From assembly GCA_026647215.1 (NCBI GenBank), contig JAPKHC010000030.1, forward strand, positions 1 through 45,686: a stretch of 45,686 bases of DNA, given 5' to 3'. The DNA comes from F1-120-MAGs118 sp013360535 (GTDB taxonomy: Bacteria > Planctomycetota > UBA1135 > GCA-002686595). Under the pieces are notes generated by a model. It had not been told where the DNA came from, made no database searches, and saw only the letters and a list, made by a program, of their open reading frames with translations. The position numbers and the translations under genes are program-made. Of the stretch, positions 7,777-15,858 are shown piece by piece; the stretch's first letter is position 1; each line of letters opens with the position of its first letter.

Positions 7777-8286
7777 ATGACCCGATTCCTCACCAGTGAA
7801 GACGTCCGCCGCGCGAACTCGCGCGTGATCGAGGTCGAAGAAGGCACGATCGTCACGCCCCAGGCGCAGGACACCGCGCGCGAGATGGGCGTCGTGGTCC
7901 AGACCCGCGGCGGTACGTATCGCGAGCCCGCGCCGAGTCGCGGCCCCGACGCGGCCTTCGCGCAGCGCTCGCTGCCGCACCTGCCCGAGCCGCCGGCCGA
8001 GGGCGAGCTGGCGAGCTTCACCGGCGTCGTCGTCACCGCCGCGGGCAAGAACCGTCCGGGCGTGCTGAGCGAGCTCACCGGCGCGCTCGCGAACTCGAAG
8101 GCCAACATCCTCGACATCTCGCAGAAAGTCGTCGAAGGCTACTTCCACATCGTGCTGATGGTCGAGCTCCCGCCCGGCTCCGGCTTCGCGCAACTCAAGG
8201 GCACGCTCGAGTGCATGGGCGGCCCCGACGACTACGTCGTGCGCGTCATGCACGAGCGCGTCTTCCGCTTCATGCACCGCGTCTAG
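7777..8286 (+). CDS. ACT-domain protein (UPF0237-like) with EutQ/EutT-like N-terminal segment
   Basis: 169 residues. The N-terminus (FLTSEDVRRANSRVIEVEEG, then TIVTPQAQDTAREMGVVV) repeats the segment of the preceding protein. A Pro-rich linker (about 45-78) leads to an ACT domain (about 80-165) with VVVTAAGKNRPGVLSELTGA and NILDISQKVVEGYFHIVLMV. This is very close to the UPF0237/GcvR-like ACT class that senses small ligands. In many bacteria UPF0237 proteins sit immediately before UPF0210, as here (25 bp gap). The BMC-type N-terminal addition is not part of the usual UPF0237 protein. This suggests recruitment to the shell or cargo; that is inference. Confidence 0.85.
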   Translation: MTRFLTSEDVRRANSRVIEVEEGTIVTPQAQDTAREMGVVVQTRGGTYREPAPSRGPDAAFAQRSLPHLPEPPAEGELASFTGVVVTAAGKNRPGVLSELTGALANSKANILDISQKVVEGYFHIVLMVELPPGSGFAQLKGTLECMGGPDDYVVRVMHERVFRFMHRV

Positions 8287-8311
8287 CGCGCTCTCAGGGA
8301 ATCCCAACGCC

Positions 8312-9676
8312 ATGCCGTTCACCGACCGCGAGATCCTCGAGACCGTGAGGATGATCGAGCTGGAGACGCTCGACATCCGCACGATCACGCTGGGCATCAG
8401 CCTGTTCGATTGCGCCGACCCCGACGTCGAGAGCGCCTGCGAGAAGATCTACACCAAGATCGTGCACCACGCGCGCGGGCTGCAGGAGGTCGGACGCGGC
8501 ATCTCCGCCGACTACGGCATCCCGATCGTCAACAAGCGCATCGCGACCACGCCGATCAGCTGGGTGGCGGCGGCGAGCGCGACCGATGACCTCGTGCCGT
8601 TCGCGCGCGCGCTCGACGCGGCGGCGAAGGCCTGCGGCGTCGACTTCATCGGCGGCTTCACGGCCTACGTGCACAAGGGCTTCACGCACTCCGACGACGC
8701 GCTGTTCCGCTCGATCCCGCGCGCGCTGAAGGAGACGCAGCACGTGTGCTCGTCGGTGTCACTCGGCACGACGAAGGCCGGCATCAACATGAGCGCGGTG
8801 TCGCGCTTCTCCGAGGTGATCCTCGAGACGGCGCGGCTCACGGCTGACCAGGGCGGTCTGGGTTGCGCGAAGCTCGTGTGCTTCTGCAACGCGGTCGAGG
8901 ACAACCCGTTCGTCGCTGGCGCGCACATCGGCACCGGCGAGCCGGAGACGGTCGTCAACGTCGGCGTCAGCGGCCCCGGCGTCGTGCGCGCGGCGATCGC
9001 GAAGCTCGGTCCCGAGCCCGACCTGCTCGCGGTCGCGGAAACCGTCAAGCGCACGGCCTTCAAGATCACGCGCATGGGCGAGCTCGTCGGCCGCGAGGCC
9101 GCGCGGCGGCTGGGCACGAGCTTCGGCATCGTCGACATCAGCCTCGCGCCCACACCGGCGCTGGGCGACTCCGTCTCGGACATCCTCGAGCTGATCGGCG
9201 TCGAGCGCACCGGCGCTCCCGGCACGACGGCGGCGCTCGCGCTCTTGACCGACGCGGTCAAGAAGGGCGGCGCGATGGCGAGCTCGAGCGTCGGCGGCCT
9301 GTCGGGCGCGTTCATCCCCGTCAGCGAGGACGCGGGCATGATCGACGCCGTGCGCGTCGGCGCGCTCAGCCTCGCGAAGCTCGAGGCGATGACGAGCGTC
9401 TGCTCGGTCGGCCTCGACATGGTCGCGGTGCCCGGCAACACCAGCGCGGCCACGCTCACCGGCATCATCGCCGACGAGATGGCGATCGGCATGGTCAACG
9501 CCAAGACCACGGCCGTGCGCATCATCCCCGTGCCCGGCAAGGGCCCGGGCGAGACGGTCGAGTGGGGTGGCCTGCTCGGCACCGCGATCGTGCAGGATCC
9601 CGGCAAGTTCTCCTGCGACGTGCTCCACCGCCGCGGCGGCCGCATCCCGGCGCCGATCCAGAGCTACAAGAACTGA
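8312..9676 (+). CDS. UPF0210 / DUF711 family protein
   Basis: 454 residues, normal for UPF0210 (DUF711, PF05167). Typical features: an N-terminal helix (FTDREILETVRMIELETLD), RTITLGISLFDCADPD, GIPIVNKRIATTPISW, and the C-terminal DVLHRRGGRIPAPIQSYKN. From memory, a solved family member has a pyruvate formate-lyase-like barrel fold. No canonical glycyl-radical loop (RVxGY) is seen, and no activase is nearby. The biochemical activity of the family is not established. It is the last gene of the BMC operon, in the usual pairing with an ACT protein. It is a candidate for the unknown signature reaction or for regulation of the compartment. No encapsulation-peptide-like extension is obvious. Confidence 0.93.
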   Translation: MPFTDREILETVRMIELETLDIRTITLGISLFDCADPDVESACEKIYTKIVHHARGLQEVGRGISADYGIPIVNKRIATTPISWVAAASATDDLVPFARALDAAAKACGVDFIGGFTAYVHKGFTHSDDALFRSIPRALKETQHVCSSVSLGTTKAGINMSAVSRFSEVILETARLTADQGGLGCAKLVCFCNAVEDNPFVAGAHIGTGEPETVVNVGVSGPGVVRAAIAKLGPEPDLLAVAETVKRTAFKITRMGELVGREAARRLGTSFGIVDISLAPTPALGDSVSDILELIGVERTGAPGTTAALALLTDAVKKGGAMASSSVGGLSGAFIPVSEDAGMIDAVRVGALSLAKLEAMTSVCSVGLDMVAVPGNTSAATLTGIIADEMAIGMVNAKTTAVRIIPVPGKGPGETVEWGGLLGTAIVQDPGKFSCDVLHRRGGRIPAPIQSYKN

Positions 9677-9814
9677 AAAGGCTTCTCGGGGCGGCGCGAG
9701 CGCGCCCGGGGAATGCTGCGCAGGCGCCGTGGATGGGCGAAGTGCGCTCAAGTCGCACGGGGTGAGGCGTCCGAAATCGGGAACGCTCCGGATCGTCCGG
9801 AACGCGATCCCCCG

Positions 9815-11332
9815 ATGACCTCCCGCATCCTCTACGTCGACGGCGACGACGCCGTCCGCGAGTCCTTCCGTCGCTGGTTCGAGGCCGAGCACGAGGTCTG
9901 GCTCGCCGCGACCGCGGAAGAGGCGCTCGCCACGATCCGCGACGGTCGCACCTTCGCGGTGATCGTGTCCGCGCAGGACCTGCCGCGCATCGATGGCATC
10001 GAGCTGCTCGCGCGCGCGCGCAGCGAGTCGCCGGAGTCGGTGACGGTGCTCGCCGCAGGCCACGCCGACATCACGACGATCGCGAACGCGCTGCGCCGCG
10101 CGCACGTCTTCCAGCTCGTCGCGAGCCCGTTCACGCGCGAGACGCTCGCGCCCGTGCTCGAGGAATGCGAGAGCGAGCACCGCCGCATCGTCGCCGAGCA
10201 CGAGGCGACGGCCGCGCTCAACGTCTCTCGCGCGCGCCTGTCGAGCCTGACCGACAGCCTCGAGCGCCGCATCCACGAACAGTCGCGCGCGCTGCTGCGC
10301 ATGCGCCGTTTCGCCGAGGATCTGGGCCGGGCGAACACGCTCGGGCAGGTCGCCGAGGTCGCGGCCCTCGCCACGCGCGAGATCTGCGGCGTCAGCGGTG
10401 CACGCGTCGAGTACGCGATCACGCCCGAGCACTGCGGCGCACGCGGCGCCCAGTCCGGCACGCTGCCCGACGAGGGCCTGCTCTACCAATCCCTGCCCGG
10501 CGGCGATCGCGAGATCGGCACGCTGATCGTGCCGGCCACCGACGAGGTGGGTGGCGAGCTCGGCGCCGAGAAGATCGAGCTGCTCGTGTCGATCGCCGGC
10601 GCGACCGCCTTCGCCGCGGGGAACTCGTTCGGCCGCTGCGAGAACCGCATCGCGCACGACGAGACGATCCTCGCCATGGCGAAGGTCGCCGAGCAGCGCG
10701 ACAACGAGACCGGACTGCACGTCGAGCGTGTCAGCCAGTACTGTCGCCTCGCCGCGGAGGCGCTGCGCTCCCGCGGGCTGCACGTGCGCCTGGTGACCGA
10801 CGAGTGGATCGGAGCGCTGGTCAAGTCGGCGCCGCTGCACGACGTCGGCAAGGTCGGCATCCCCGACTCGATCCTGCTCAAGCCGGGCCGCCTCAACGAC
10901 GCCGAATGGAAGGTGATGCGCACGCACGCCGAGATCGGCGCGCAAACCTTGCGCGCGATCCTCGCCGGCGGCGGCGACCATCCGTTCCTCGCCATGGGCC
11001 TCGACATCGCCTGGTGCCACCACGAGCGCTGGGACGGCAAGGGGTACCCGCGCGGCCTCACGGGCGAGCAGATCCCGCTCGCCGCGCGCATCGTCTCGGT
11101 GGCCGACGTGTACGACGCGCTCACTTCCGTGCGGCCCTACAAGCGCCCGTGGAGCCACGAGGAGGCGCTCGCCTACCTCGAGGAGCAATCCGGTCGCCAT
11201 TTCGACCCCGCCGTCGTCGCCGCCTTCGTCGCCCACCGCGACGAGGTCGGCCGCATCCGCGCCGCGCTCGCCGATCCCGGCCACCGGGCCGTCGAGACGA
11301 CGCTCGCCGACGGGCAACGCGCGGCGAGCTGA
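9815..11332 (+). CDS. HD-GYP domain protein with degenerate receiver domain
   Basis: 505 residues. Residues ~1-120 have a response-regulator fold (ILYVDGDDAVRESF keeps the acidic pocket). The phosphoacceptor position is Ala53 (VIVSAQDLPRIDG), the conserved Thr/Ser is Ala, and the conserved Lys before PF is Ser104. It is therefore probably not phosphorylated. A helical linker (about 120-170) and a GAF-like region (about 170-280) follow. The HD-GYP domain (about 285-480) has LHDVGK with His342-Asp343 and HHERWDGKGYP at 402-412. This family hydrolyses cyclic di-GMP. The ATG at 9815 is chosen over an upstream in-frame ATG at 9713, because the receiver fold begins there. It stands alone after the BMC operon, and no link to it is demonstrated. 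Confidence 0.92.
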   Translation: MTSRILYVDGDDAVRESFRRWFEAEHEVWLAATAEEALATIRDGRTFAVIVSAQDLPRIDGIELLARARSESPESVTVLAAGHADITTIANALRRAHVFQLVASPFTRETLAPVLEECESEHRRIVAEHEATAALNVSRARLSSLTDSLERRIHEQSRALLRMRRFAEDLGRANTLGQVAEVAALATREICGVSGARVEYAITPEHCGARGAQSGTLPDEGLLYQSLPGGDREIGTLIVPATDEVGGELGAEKIELLVSIAGATAFAAGNSFGRCENRIAHDETILAMAKVAEQRDNETGLHVERVSQYCRLAAEALRSRGLHVRLVTDEWIGALVKSAPLHDVGKVGIPDSILLKPGRLNDAEWKVMRTHAEIGAQTLRAILAGGGDHPFLAMGLDIAWCHHERWDGKGYPRGLTGEQIPLAARIVSVADVYDALTSVRPYKRPWSHEEALAYLEEQSGRHFDPAVVAAFVAHRDEVGRIRAALADPGHRAVETTLADGQRAAS

Positions 11333-11409
11333 CGCGGCGAGTTGACGCGGCAGTGGCGGTGGCTTGCCGGGAGAACCGGAGCCGTTCCGCGAGTAGGCTC
11401 TCGCGCTCG

Positions 11410-12618
11410 ATGTCGCGCTGGAAGCAGACTTTTGCGGCCGTGTGGTTCGCGAACACGGTGACAGCGATCGGGATGATGGCGTTCTTGCCGTTCTTCCCCA
11501 GCCAGCTGGAGGCGCTCGGGCTGACGGACAAGGCGGAGATCGCTACCTGGGCGGGCGTGCTCTACGGCGCGGCGCCGTTGTGCGCGGCGCTGGCGAGCCC
11601 GTTGTGGGGAGCGCTCGGCGATCGGGTGGGGCGCAGGCTGATGGTGCTGCGCTCGATGCTCGCGATCACGGTGTTCGTCGGCGCGATGAGCTTCGCGCGC
11701 AATCCGTGGGAGCTGTTCGCGTTGCGCATCGCGCAGGGGATGTTCTCCGGTTTCGTGGCGCCGAGCGTGACGCTGGTGAGTGTGCTCGCGCCGGCGGCGG
11801 AGCAGTCGCGCGTGTCCAGCCGGCTCGGCACGTCGATGGTGCTCGGCGCGATCCTCGGGCCGCTCGTGGGCGAGCTCTTGCGCGCCGAATTCGGCATCCG
11901 CGAGGTCTATCTGGCGGTCGCGGCGCTGTCGGCGGTTTCCGCGGTGGTCGTGCTCCTCTTCGCCCACGAGGACATGAATCACCGGCGCGCGGAGCCGGAG
12001 CCGGGCGAGCGCAAGCGCGGGCTCGGCGCGCTGTTCGGCGACATCGCCGAGCTGCGTGGGCAGGACACGCTGTGGGCGTCGATCGGGCTGCTCTTCTGGC
12101 TGCAGTACGGCATGGGGGCGACCAATCCGCTGCTCGAGCTGCACGTGCGCGACCTCGGCACGTCGATCGAGGGCCTCGAGCCGAGCACGGGGGCACTGTT
12201 CTTCACGATGTCGGCCGCGAACCTCGTCGCGATGCCCCTGTGGGGGAGGTACGGCGACCGGCTGGGAGCGTTTCGCGCGCTCAAGCGCTGTGCGGCGTTG
12301 TGTGCGCTCGCGCTGGTCGTGCAGGCGCTGGCGCCGACCTACGAGTGGCTGCTCGCAGGGCGCGTGCTGTTCGGCGCGGCGATGGCGGGCTCGGCGCCGC
12401 TGGCCTTCGGCGTCGCGGCGGCGGAGTCGTCGGCGGAGCAGCGTGGGGGGGCGGTGGGGGTCGTGTTCGGGGCCCGGGCGCTCGCCATCGCGGTCGCGTC
12501 GATGACCGGCGGGGCGCTGAGCAACTGGATCGGCGTCCGCGGGCTGTTCCTCGGCTCCGGCCTCGTGCTCGTGGCCTACCTCGGGCTGCTCGTGCGGCGC
12601 TCGCGGCGCCTCGCCTGA
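11410..12618 (+). CDS. MFS transporter (drug:H+ antiporter-like)
   Basis: 402-residue, 12-helix-type major facilitator superfamily permease of the inner membrane. Motif A follows the second helix (PLWGALGDRVGRRLMVL). A related copy, PLWGRYGDRLGAFRALK, sits at the start of the second half, as expected for the internal duplication. A central charged loop (residues ~190-215) separates the halves. The substrate cannot be inferred; the N-terminal half resembles DHA1-type exporters. ATG at 11410 starts immediately before a hydrophobic helix. The preceding 77 bp have a weak TAGGCT element but no convincing -35. Confidence 0.88.
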   Translation: MSRWKQTFAAVWFANTVTAIGMMAFLPFFPSQLEALGLTDKAEIATWAGVLYGAAPLCAALASPLWGALGDRVGRRLMVLRSMLAITVFVGAMSFARNPWELFALRIAQGMFSGFVAPSVTLVSVLAPAAEQSRVSSRLGTSMVLGAILGPLVGELLRAEFGIREVYLAVAALSAVSAVVVLLFAHEDMNHRRAEPEPGERKRGLGALFGDIAELRGQDTLWASIGLLFWLQYGMGATNPLLELHVRDLGTSIEGLEPSTGALFFTMSAANLVAMPLWGRYGDRLGAFRALKRCAALCALALVVQALAPTYEWLLAGRVLFGAAMAGSAPLAFGVAAAESSAEQRGGAVGVVFGARALAIAVASMTGGALSNWIGVRGLFLGSGLVLVAYLGLLVRRSRRLA

Positions 12619-12635
12619 CCCAGCCTCGGGACGAG

Positions 12636-12644
12636 TTATCCACA
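12636..12644 (+). other. Isolated perfect DnaA-box 9-mer
   Basis: TTATCCACA, an exact match to the bacterial DnaA box, in the 91-bp gap after the MFS gene. It is followed by a short AT-rich stretch (AATATGTT). No second box, dnaA, dnaN or gyr genes are nearby, so this is not evidence for an origin. It might titrate DnaA or be chance. Confidence 0.35.
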
Positions 12645-12697
12645 ATATGTTGGGGTGGCTAGACGGATCTGGCCCCAGCGATAGGATCCCGCCTCTC

Positions 12698-12703
12698 AGG
12701 AGG
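12698..12703 (+). promoter_or_regulatory. Strong Shine-Dalgarno fixing a GTG start
   Basis: A perfect AGGAGG lies 6 nt before GTG at 12710. It is one of the clearest ribosome-binding sites in this window and supports the non-ATG start of the AAA_28 gene. Confidence 0.7.
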
Positions 12704-12709
12704 TGACCC

Positions 12710-13441
12710 GTGCAGCGACCGCTCCGCATCTACTTCGTCGGCGCCCATTCGACCGGAAAGACGACCCTCGCCCGCTGGGTTCGCGACACCTACGGCCTGC
12801 CGATGATCTCGGAAGTGGCCCGCGGCGTGCTGGCCGAGATGGAGGAGCAGCTCGACTCGATGCGCTCGCGGCTGGAGATCGTCGACCGCTACCAGGCCGA
12901 GGTGTTCGAGCGCCAGATCAGCGCCGAAGCCGCCCACGTCGGCTCGTTCGTGTCCGACCGCGCGTTCTGCAACCTCGCCTACGCGGCGCAGCACGCGCGC
13001 GTGCTCAACAAGCTCGCCACCGACCCGCGGCTCGCCGCGTACATGGAATCGGTGAAGGACGGGCTCGTGTTCTTCCTGCGGCCGCACCGCGAATTGCTGT
13101 GCGAGGACGGCGTGCGCGCCGGCGTCGCGTGGGAAGAGGTGCTGCGCATCGACGGCATGGTGAAGCTGATGCTGGAGCTCTTCGGCATCCCGTACATCCC
13201 TGTCGACTGCCTGCCGATGCAGGAGCGCGTGCGCCTGCTCGAGCGCGTCTTCTCGCTCGCCGGCCTCGAGCCCGATTCCAAGGACGAGCTCGTGCCCGCG
13301 CCCCGCGCGACGATCCGGCGCGTCGACGGGCCGCAGAGCCCGTCTGCGGGCATCGTCCCGGGGGTCTCGGGCCATCCACGTGTCGGAAATGGAAAGGCCG
13401 CCGGAAACGGGAGCGGCGTGCGGCCGGAGCCGGTCCGCTGA
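12710..13441 (+). CDS. AAA_28 / NadR-like P-loop ATPase
   Basis: 243 residues. The N-terminus has a Walker A motif in IYFVGAHSTGKTTLARW (about residues 6-22). It is followed by ISEVARGVLAEM and SDRAFCNLAYA, a pattern of the AAA_28 family, related to the kinase domain of NadR. Such proteins phosphorylate small substrates or act as nucleotide-dependent switches; the substrate is unknown here. The C-terminal ~50 residues (from about 190) are Pro/Gly-rich and probably disordered. The GTG start is supported by a perfect SD. No functional partner is evident next door. Confidence 0.8.
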   Translation: MQRPLRIYFVGAHSTGKTTLARWVRDTYGLPMISEVARGVLAEMEEQLDSMRSRLEIVDRYQAEVFERQISAEAAHVGSFVSDRAFCNLAYAAQHARVLNKLATDPRLAAYMESVKDGLVFFLRPHRELLCEDGVRAGVAWEEVLRIDGMVKLMLELFGIPYIPVDCLPMQERVRLLERVFSLAGLEPDSKDELVPAPRATIRRVDGPQSPSAGIVPGVSGHPRVGNGKAAGNGSGVRPEPVR

Positions 13442-13547
13442 TCGACCGAGGGCCACCTATCCGCTGGGCGGGTCCCTCGCTATCTTCCGCCCCCCGCGGA
13501 ATGCCCCCCAACCGGACGATTCCCGTCCCTTTCCCCCGAGAAACCCC

Positions 13548-14336
13548 ATGTTCCAGCCCTTCGTCCAGATCGCGCTGCTCGCCGCGGCCTCCGCGGCTCC
13601 GGCCACCACGACTTCCAGCGCCACCGCGCTCGTCTCCGCTCCCATCCAGGACGCCACGGCGCCCGCCGCCCCGAAGTGGACCGGCAACGTCTCCGCCGGC
13701 CTCGTCATGACCGACGGCAACTCGGAGATGCGCCAGGCCAACGCGAGCGCCGACGCGACGCTCAAGCGCGAGAAGGACCAGATCACGCTGGGCTTCCTGT
13801 GGGTGTACGCCGAGAACGCGAACAACGCCACGAACGACTGGGAGCTGACGGACCGTCGCACGTTCGGCCGCGGCAAGTACGACTACTTCTTCGCCGAGAA
13901 GACCTACGCCTACGGCATGCTGACGGCGGAAAACGACTTCCTCCAGACGATCGCCCTGCGCTGGAACGCTGGTGCCGGTCTCGGCCACCAGTTCGTGGAC
14001 ACCGCCACCTGGAAGTTCGCGCTCGAGGCTGGCATGTCGTACATCGACACGGACTACAAGTTCGGCACGGACACCGACGATGTCACGGTTCGTATCGCCA
14101 CGAACACGACGCACGTCCCGAGCGAGACGTGGAGCTTCAACCACCTGCTCGAACTCTACCCGTCGGTCGAGGACACCGAAGACGTGTACGGCCGCTCGCA
14201 GTTCAGCGCCGACGCGAAGCTCTCGGCCAACATGATCATGTCCCTCAAGTGGATCATGGACTACGACAACACCCCGTTCACCGGCGCGGAGCGCGTCGAC
14301 AACCGCTACCTGCTGTCGGTCGGCTGGAAGTTCTGA
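13548..14336 (+). CDS. DUF481 (YdiY-like) outer-membrane beta-barrel protein
   Basis: 262 residues with an N-terminal hydrophobic stretch (FVQIALLAAASAAPA) that looks like a signal peptide. After a low-complexity segment comes the DUF481 opening GNVSAGLVMTDGNSE, then alternating strands rich in aromatics, ending in the terminal Phe of LLSVGWKF. A C-terminal Phe is typical of BAM-assembled outer-membrane barrels. The E. coli relative YdiY is annotated as acid- or salt-induced; the function is unknown. ATG at 13548 is placed directly before the signal peptide. A weak -10 (TATCTT, 13481-13486) lies upstream. An osmotic theme with the following mscL is possible but unproven. Confidence 0.85.
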   Translation: MFQPFVQIALLAAASAAPATTTSSATALVSAPIQDATAPAAPKWTGNVSAGLVMTDGNSEMRQANASADATLKREKDQITLGFLWVYAENANNATNDWELTDRRTFGRGKYDYFFAEKTYAYGMLTAENDFLQTIALRWNAGAGLGHQFVDTATWKFALEAGMSYIDTDYKFGTDTDDVTVRIATNTTHVPSETWSFNHLLELYPSVEDTEDVYGRSQFSADAKLSANMIMSLKWIMDYDNTPFTGAERVDNRYLLSVGWKF

Positions 14337-14366
14337 TCCCCCAGATCCCCCACAAGGAGTAGAGCC

Positions 14367-14717
14367 ATGGGAATGATGCAGGAATTCCGTGATTTCGCCG
14401 TCAAGGGCAACGCCATCGACCTCGCGGTCGGTGTCGTGATCGGCGCCGCCTTCGGCAAGATCGTCAACTCGATCGTCAACGACATGCTGATGCCGATCAT
14501 CGGCGTGCTGACGGGTGGCATCGACTTCAAGGGGCGCTTCTTCGCGCTCGACGGCAAGGACTACGAGTCGTTCGAGAAGGCCGTCGCCGCCAAGGCGCCG
14601 GTGCTCGGTTACGGCAACCTGATCCAGTCGGTGCTCGAGTTCGTCATCGTCGCCTTCGCGATCTTCCTGATGGTGCGCTCGATCAACCGCATGCGCGCCG
14701 AACCGGCCAAGAAGTAG
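14367..14717 (+). CDS. mscL: Large-conductance mechanosensitive channel MscL
   Basis: 116 residues, slightly shorter than the ~136 of E. coli. TM1 region reads FAVKGNAIDLAVGVVIGAAF and GKIVNSIVND, with the MPIIGVLTGGIDF loop; TM2 is VLEFVIVAFAIFLMVRSINRM. The periplasmic loop and C-terminal helix are short. It forms a homopentameric pore that opens under membrane tension to release solutes on osmotic downshock. An AAGGAG SD sits 7 nt before the ATG. It lies 30 bp after the DUF481 gene, so it may be co-transcribed. Confidence 0.96.
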   Translation: MGMMQEFRDFAVKGNAIDLAVGVVIGAAFGKIVNSIVNDMLMPIIGVLTGGIDFKGRFFALDGKDYESFEKAVAAKAPVLGYGNLIQSVLEFVIVAFAIFLMVRSINRMRAEPAKK

Positions 14718-14749
14718 GCGCGAGCGCGGCGTCGATCGCTGCGGCAACG

Positions 14750-14782
14750 CGGGCGCGTCGGGCGAAGAGCCTGGCGCGCCCG
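14750..14782. terminator. Inverted repeat between convergent genes, probable bidirectional terminator
   Basis: CGGGCGCG at 14750-14757 pairs perfectly with CGCGCCCG at 14775-14782 across a 17-nt loop. It lies between the end of mscL and the end of the minus-strand operon. No strong T-run is present, so termination efficiency is uncertain. Confidence 0.45.
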
Positions 14783-14807
14783 TTCTCGTGTCGCCGGGGC
14801 GCTGGCG

Positions 14808-15854
14808 CTACTCGGGCAAGGCGGCGACGAGCGCGTCGCGCTGGGCTTCGGCGAGCACGCGGCGCACGAGCGCGGGCGCGAGGCGGCTCTCGGCCAGCGC
14901 GTCGTTGTGCTCGGCGAACAGCTCGAGCTTGCTCGCGCCGAACCACAGCTCCGGCGAGGGTGATCCGCTCGGTTGGGAACGCCACGCGTGCTCGGCGGCA
15001 GGGGCCGAACCCTCGAGGGCGTTGAGGCGCGCGGCGGCGGCCTCGAGGTCGGGGCGCGGCAGCACCGCGCGCGAGACGAGGTCGAACCACGAGTACGTGT
15101 CGATCACGAAGCGATAGAAGCCGCCGCGGCCGCTCGCGCGCGCGAACAGCACGCGGTCCTGCGGCGTCGAGCCGAACAGCGCGTGGCGGCCGGGGGCGCG
15201 TGCGGCGAACTGCTCCGGCGTCGCGGTCCACACGGTCCAGTCGAGGTGCACGAGGTCGTCGCGCGAGGCGAGCGACAGCTCGGCGCGCTCGGCGGTCGCG
15301 CACTCGACGCGTTCGGCCCACAGGTCGCGCCACGGCGCGAGGTCGGCGGTGAGCAGGGTCGGCAGGATCTCGAGCAGCGCGTGCGTCGCCCGTTCGTGGC
15401 GCGCGCGCGAGTCGAGGCCGCGCAGCTCGGCGGCGATCGGGGAGCGCTCGTTGTCGCCGAAGCCCGCGACGATCGCGTCGACGGCGAGCGCGCGCTCGGA
15501 GGGAAACTCGAACATGTCGCCGGCGCGGGCGGTCTCGAGCAGCTCGCGTTCGAGCTCGAGAGCGCGCTCGGGGTGGCGCACCGCGAACAGCGCGCAGGTC
15601 CCGTCCGTGTCGAAGTGGTTGTTCACGATCGCCGTGCAGCCGCGCGCGAGCTCGGCGCGGCGCGCGGGCGCGAGGCGCGCGAAGAGCAGCGCGGAACCCG
15701 TCGAGAGGTCGTGGCGCAGCTCGGGCGGCGTGCGGTTCCCCGGCCAGTGGCTCAGCGCGAGACCGGGTGTGTCGACCGGAAGCTCGAACGCCCCGTCGAC
15801 AGCGATCACTGGCTCCGACGGAATGCCGTGGAGGATGCGGACCGGGAGGTTCAA
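14808..15854 (-). CDS. DUF6687 family protein
   Basis: 348 residues. The N-terminal half has the pattern I associate with DUF6687: a short strand region, LSHWPGNRTPPELRHDLST, then IVNNHFDTDGTCALFAVRHP and AGDMFEF. The conserved NHFDTDG acidic/His motif suggests a metal-dependent hydrolase-like site; this is inference, and the family has no assigned activity. The start is probably TTG at 15854, 4 bp after the stop of the TPR gene, making it the last gene of a three-gene minus-strand operon. No signal peptide, so cytoplasmic. Confidence 0.7.
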   Translation of the reverse strand: MNLPVRILHGIPSEPVIAVDGAFELPVDTPGLALSHWPGNRTPPELRHDLSTGSALLFARLAPARRAELARGCTAIVNNHFDTDGTCALFAVRHPERALELERELLETARAGDMFEFPSERALAVDAIVAGFGDNERSPIAAELRGLDSRARHERATHALLEILPTLLTADLAPWRDLWAERVECATAERAELSLASRDDLVHLDWTVWTATPEQFAARAPGRHALFGSTPQDRVLFARASGRGGFYRFVIDTYSWFDLVSRAVLPRPDLEAAAARLNALEGSAPAAEHAWRSQPSGSPSPELWFGASKLELFAEHNDALAESRLAPALVRRVLAEAQRDALVAALPE

Positions 15855-15858
15855 GGAT

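Noticed and set aside
8312..9676. Glycyl-radical enzyme as BMC signature (GRM-type)
   Set aside because: UPF0210 may share the fold, but no RVxGY glycyl loop and no radical SAM activase gene are present.
2787..9676. Carboxysome
   Set aside because: No RuBisCO, carbonic anhydrase or CcmM/CsoS2-like scaffold. The cargo is an aldehyde dehydrogenase.
12636..12644. Replication origin suggested by a DnaA box
   Set aside because: Only one box, no cluster, no dnaA, dnaN or gyrB neighbours and only a tiny AT-rich patch.
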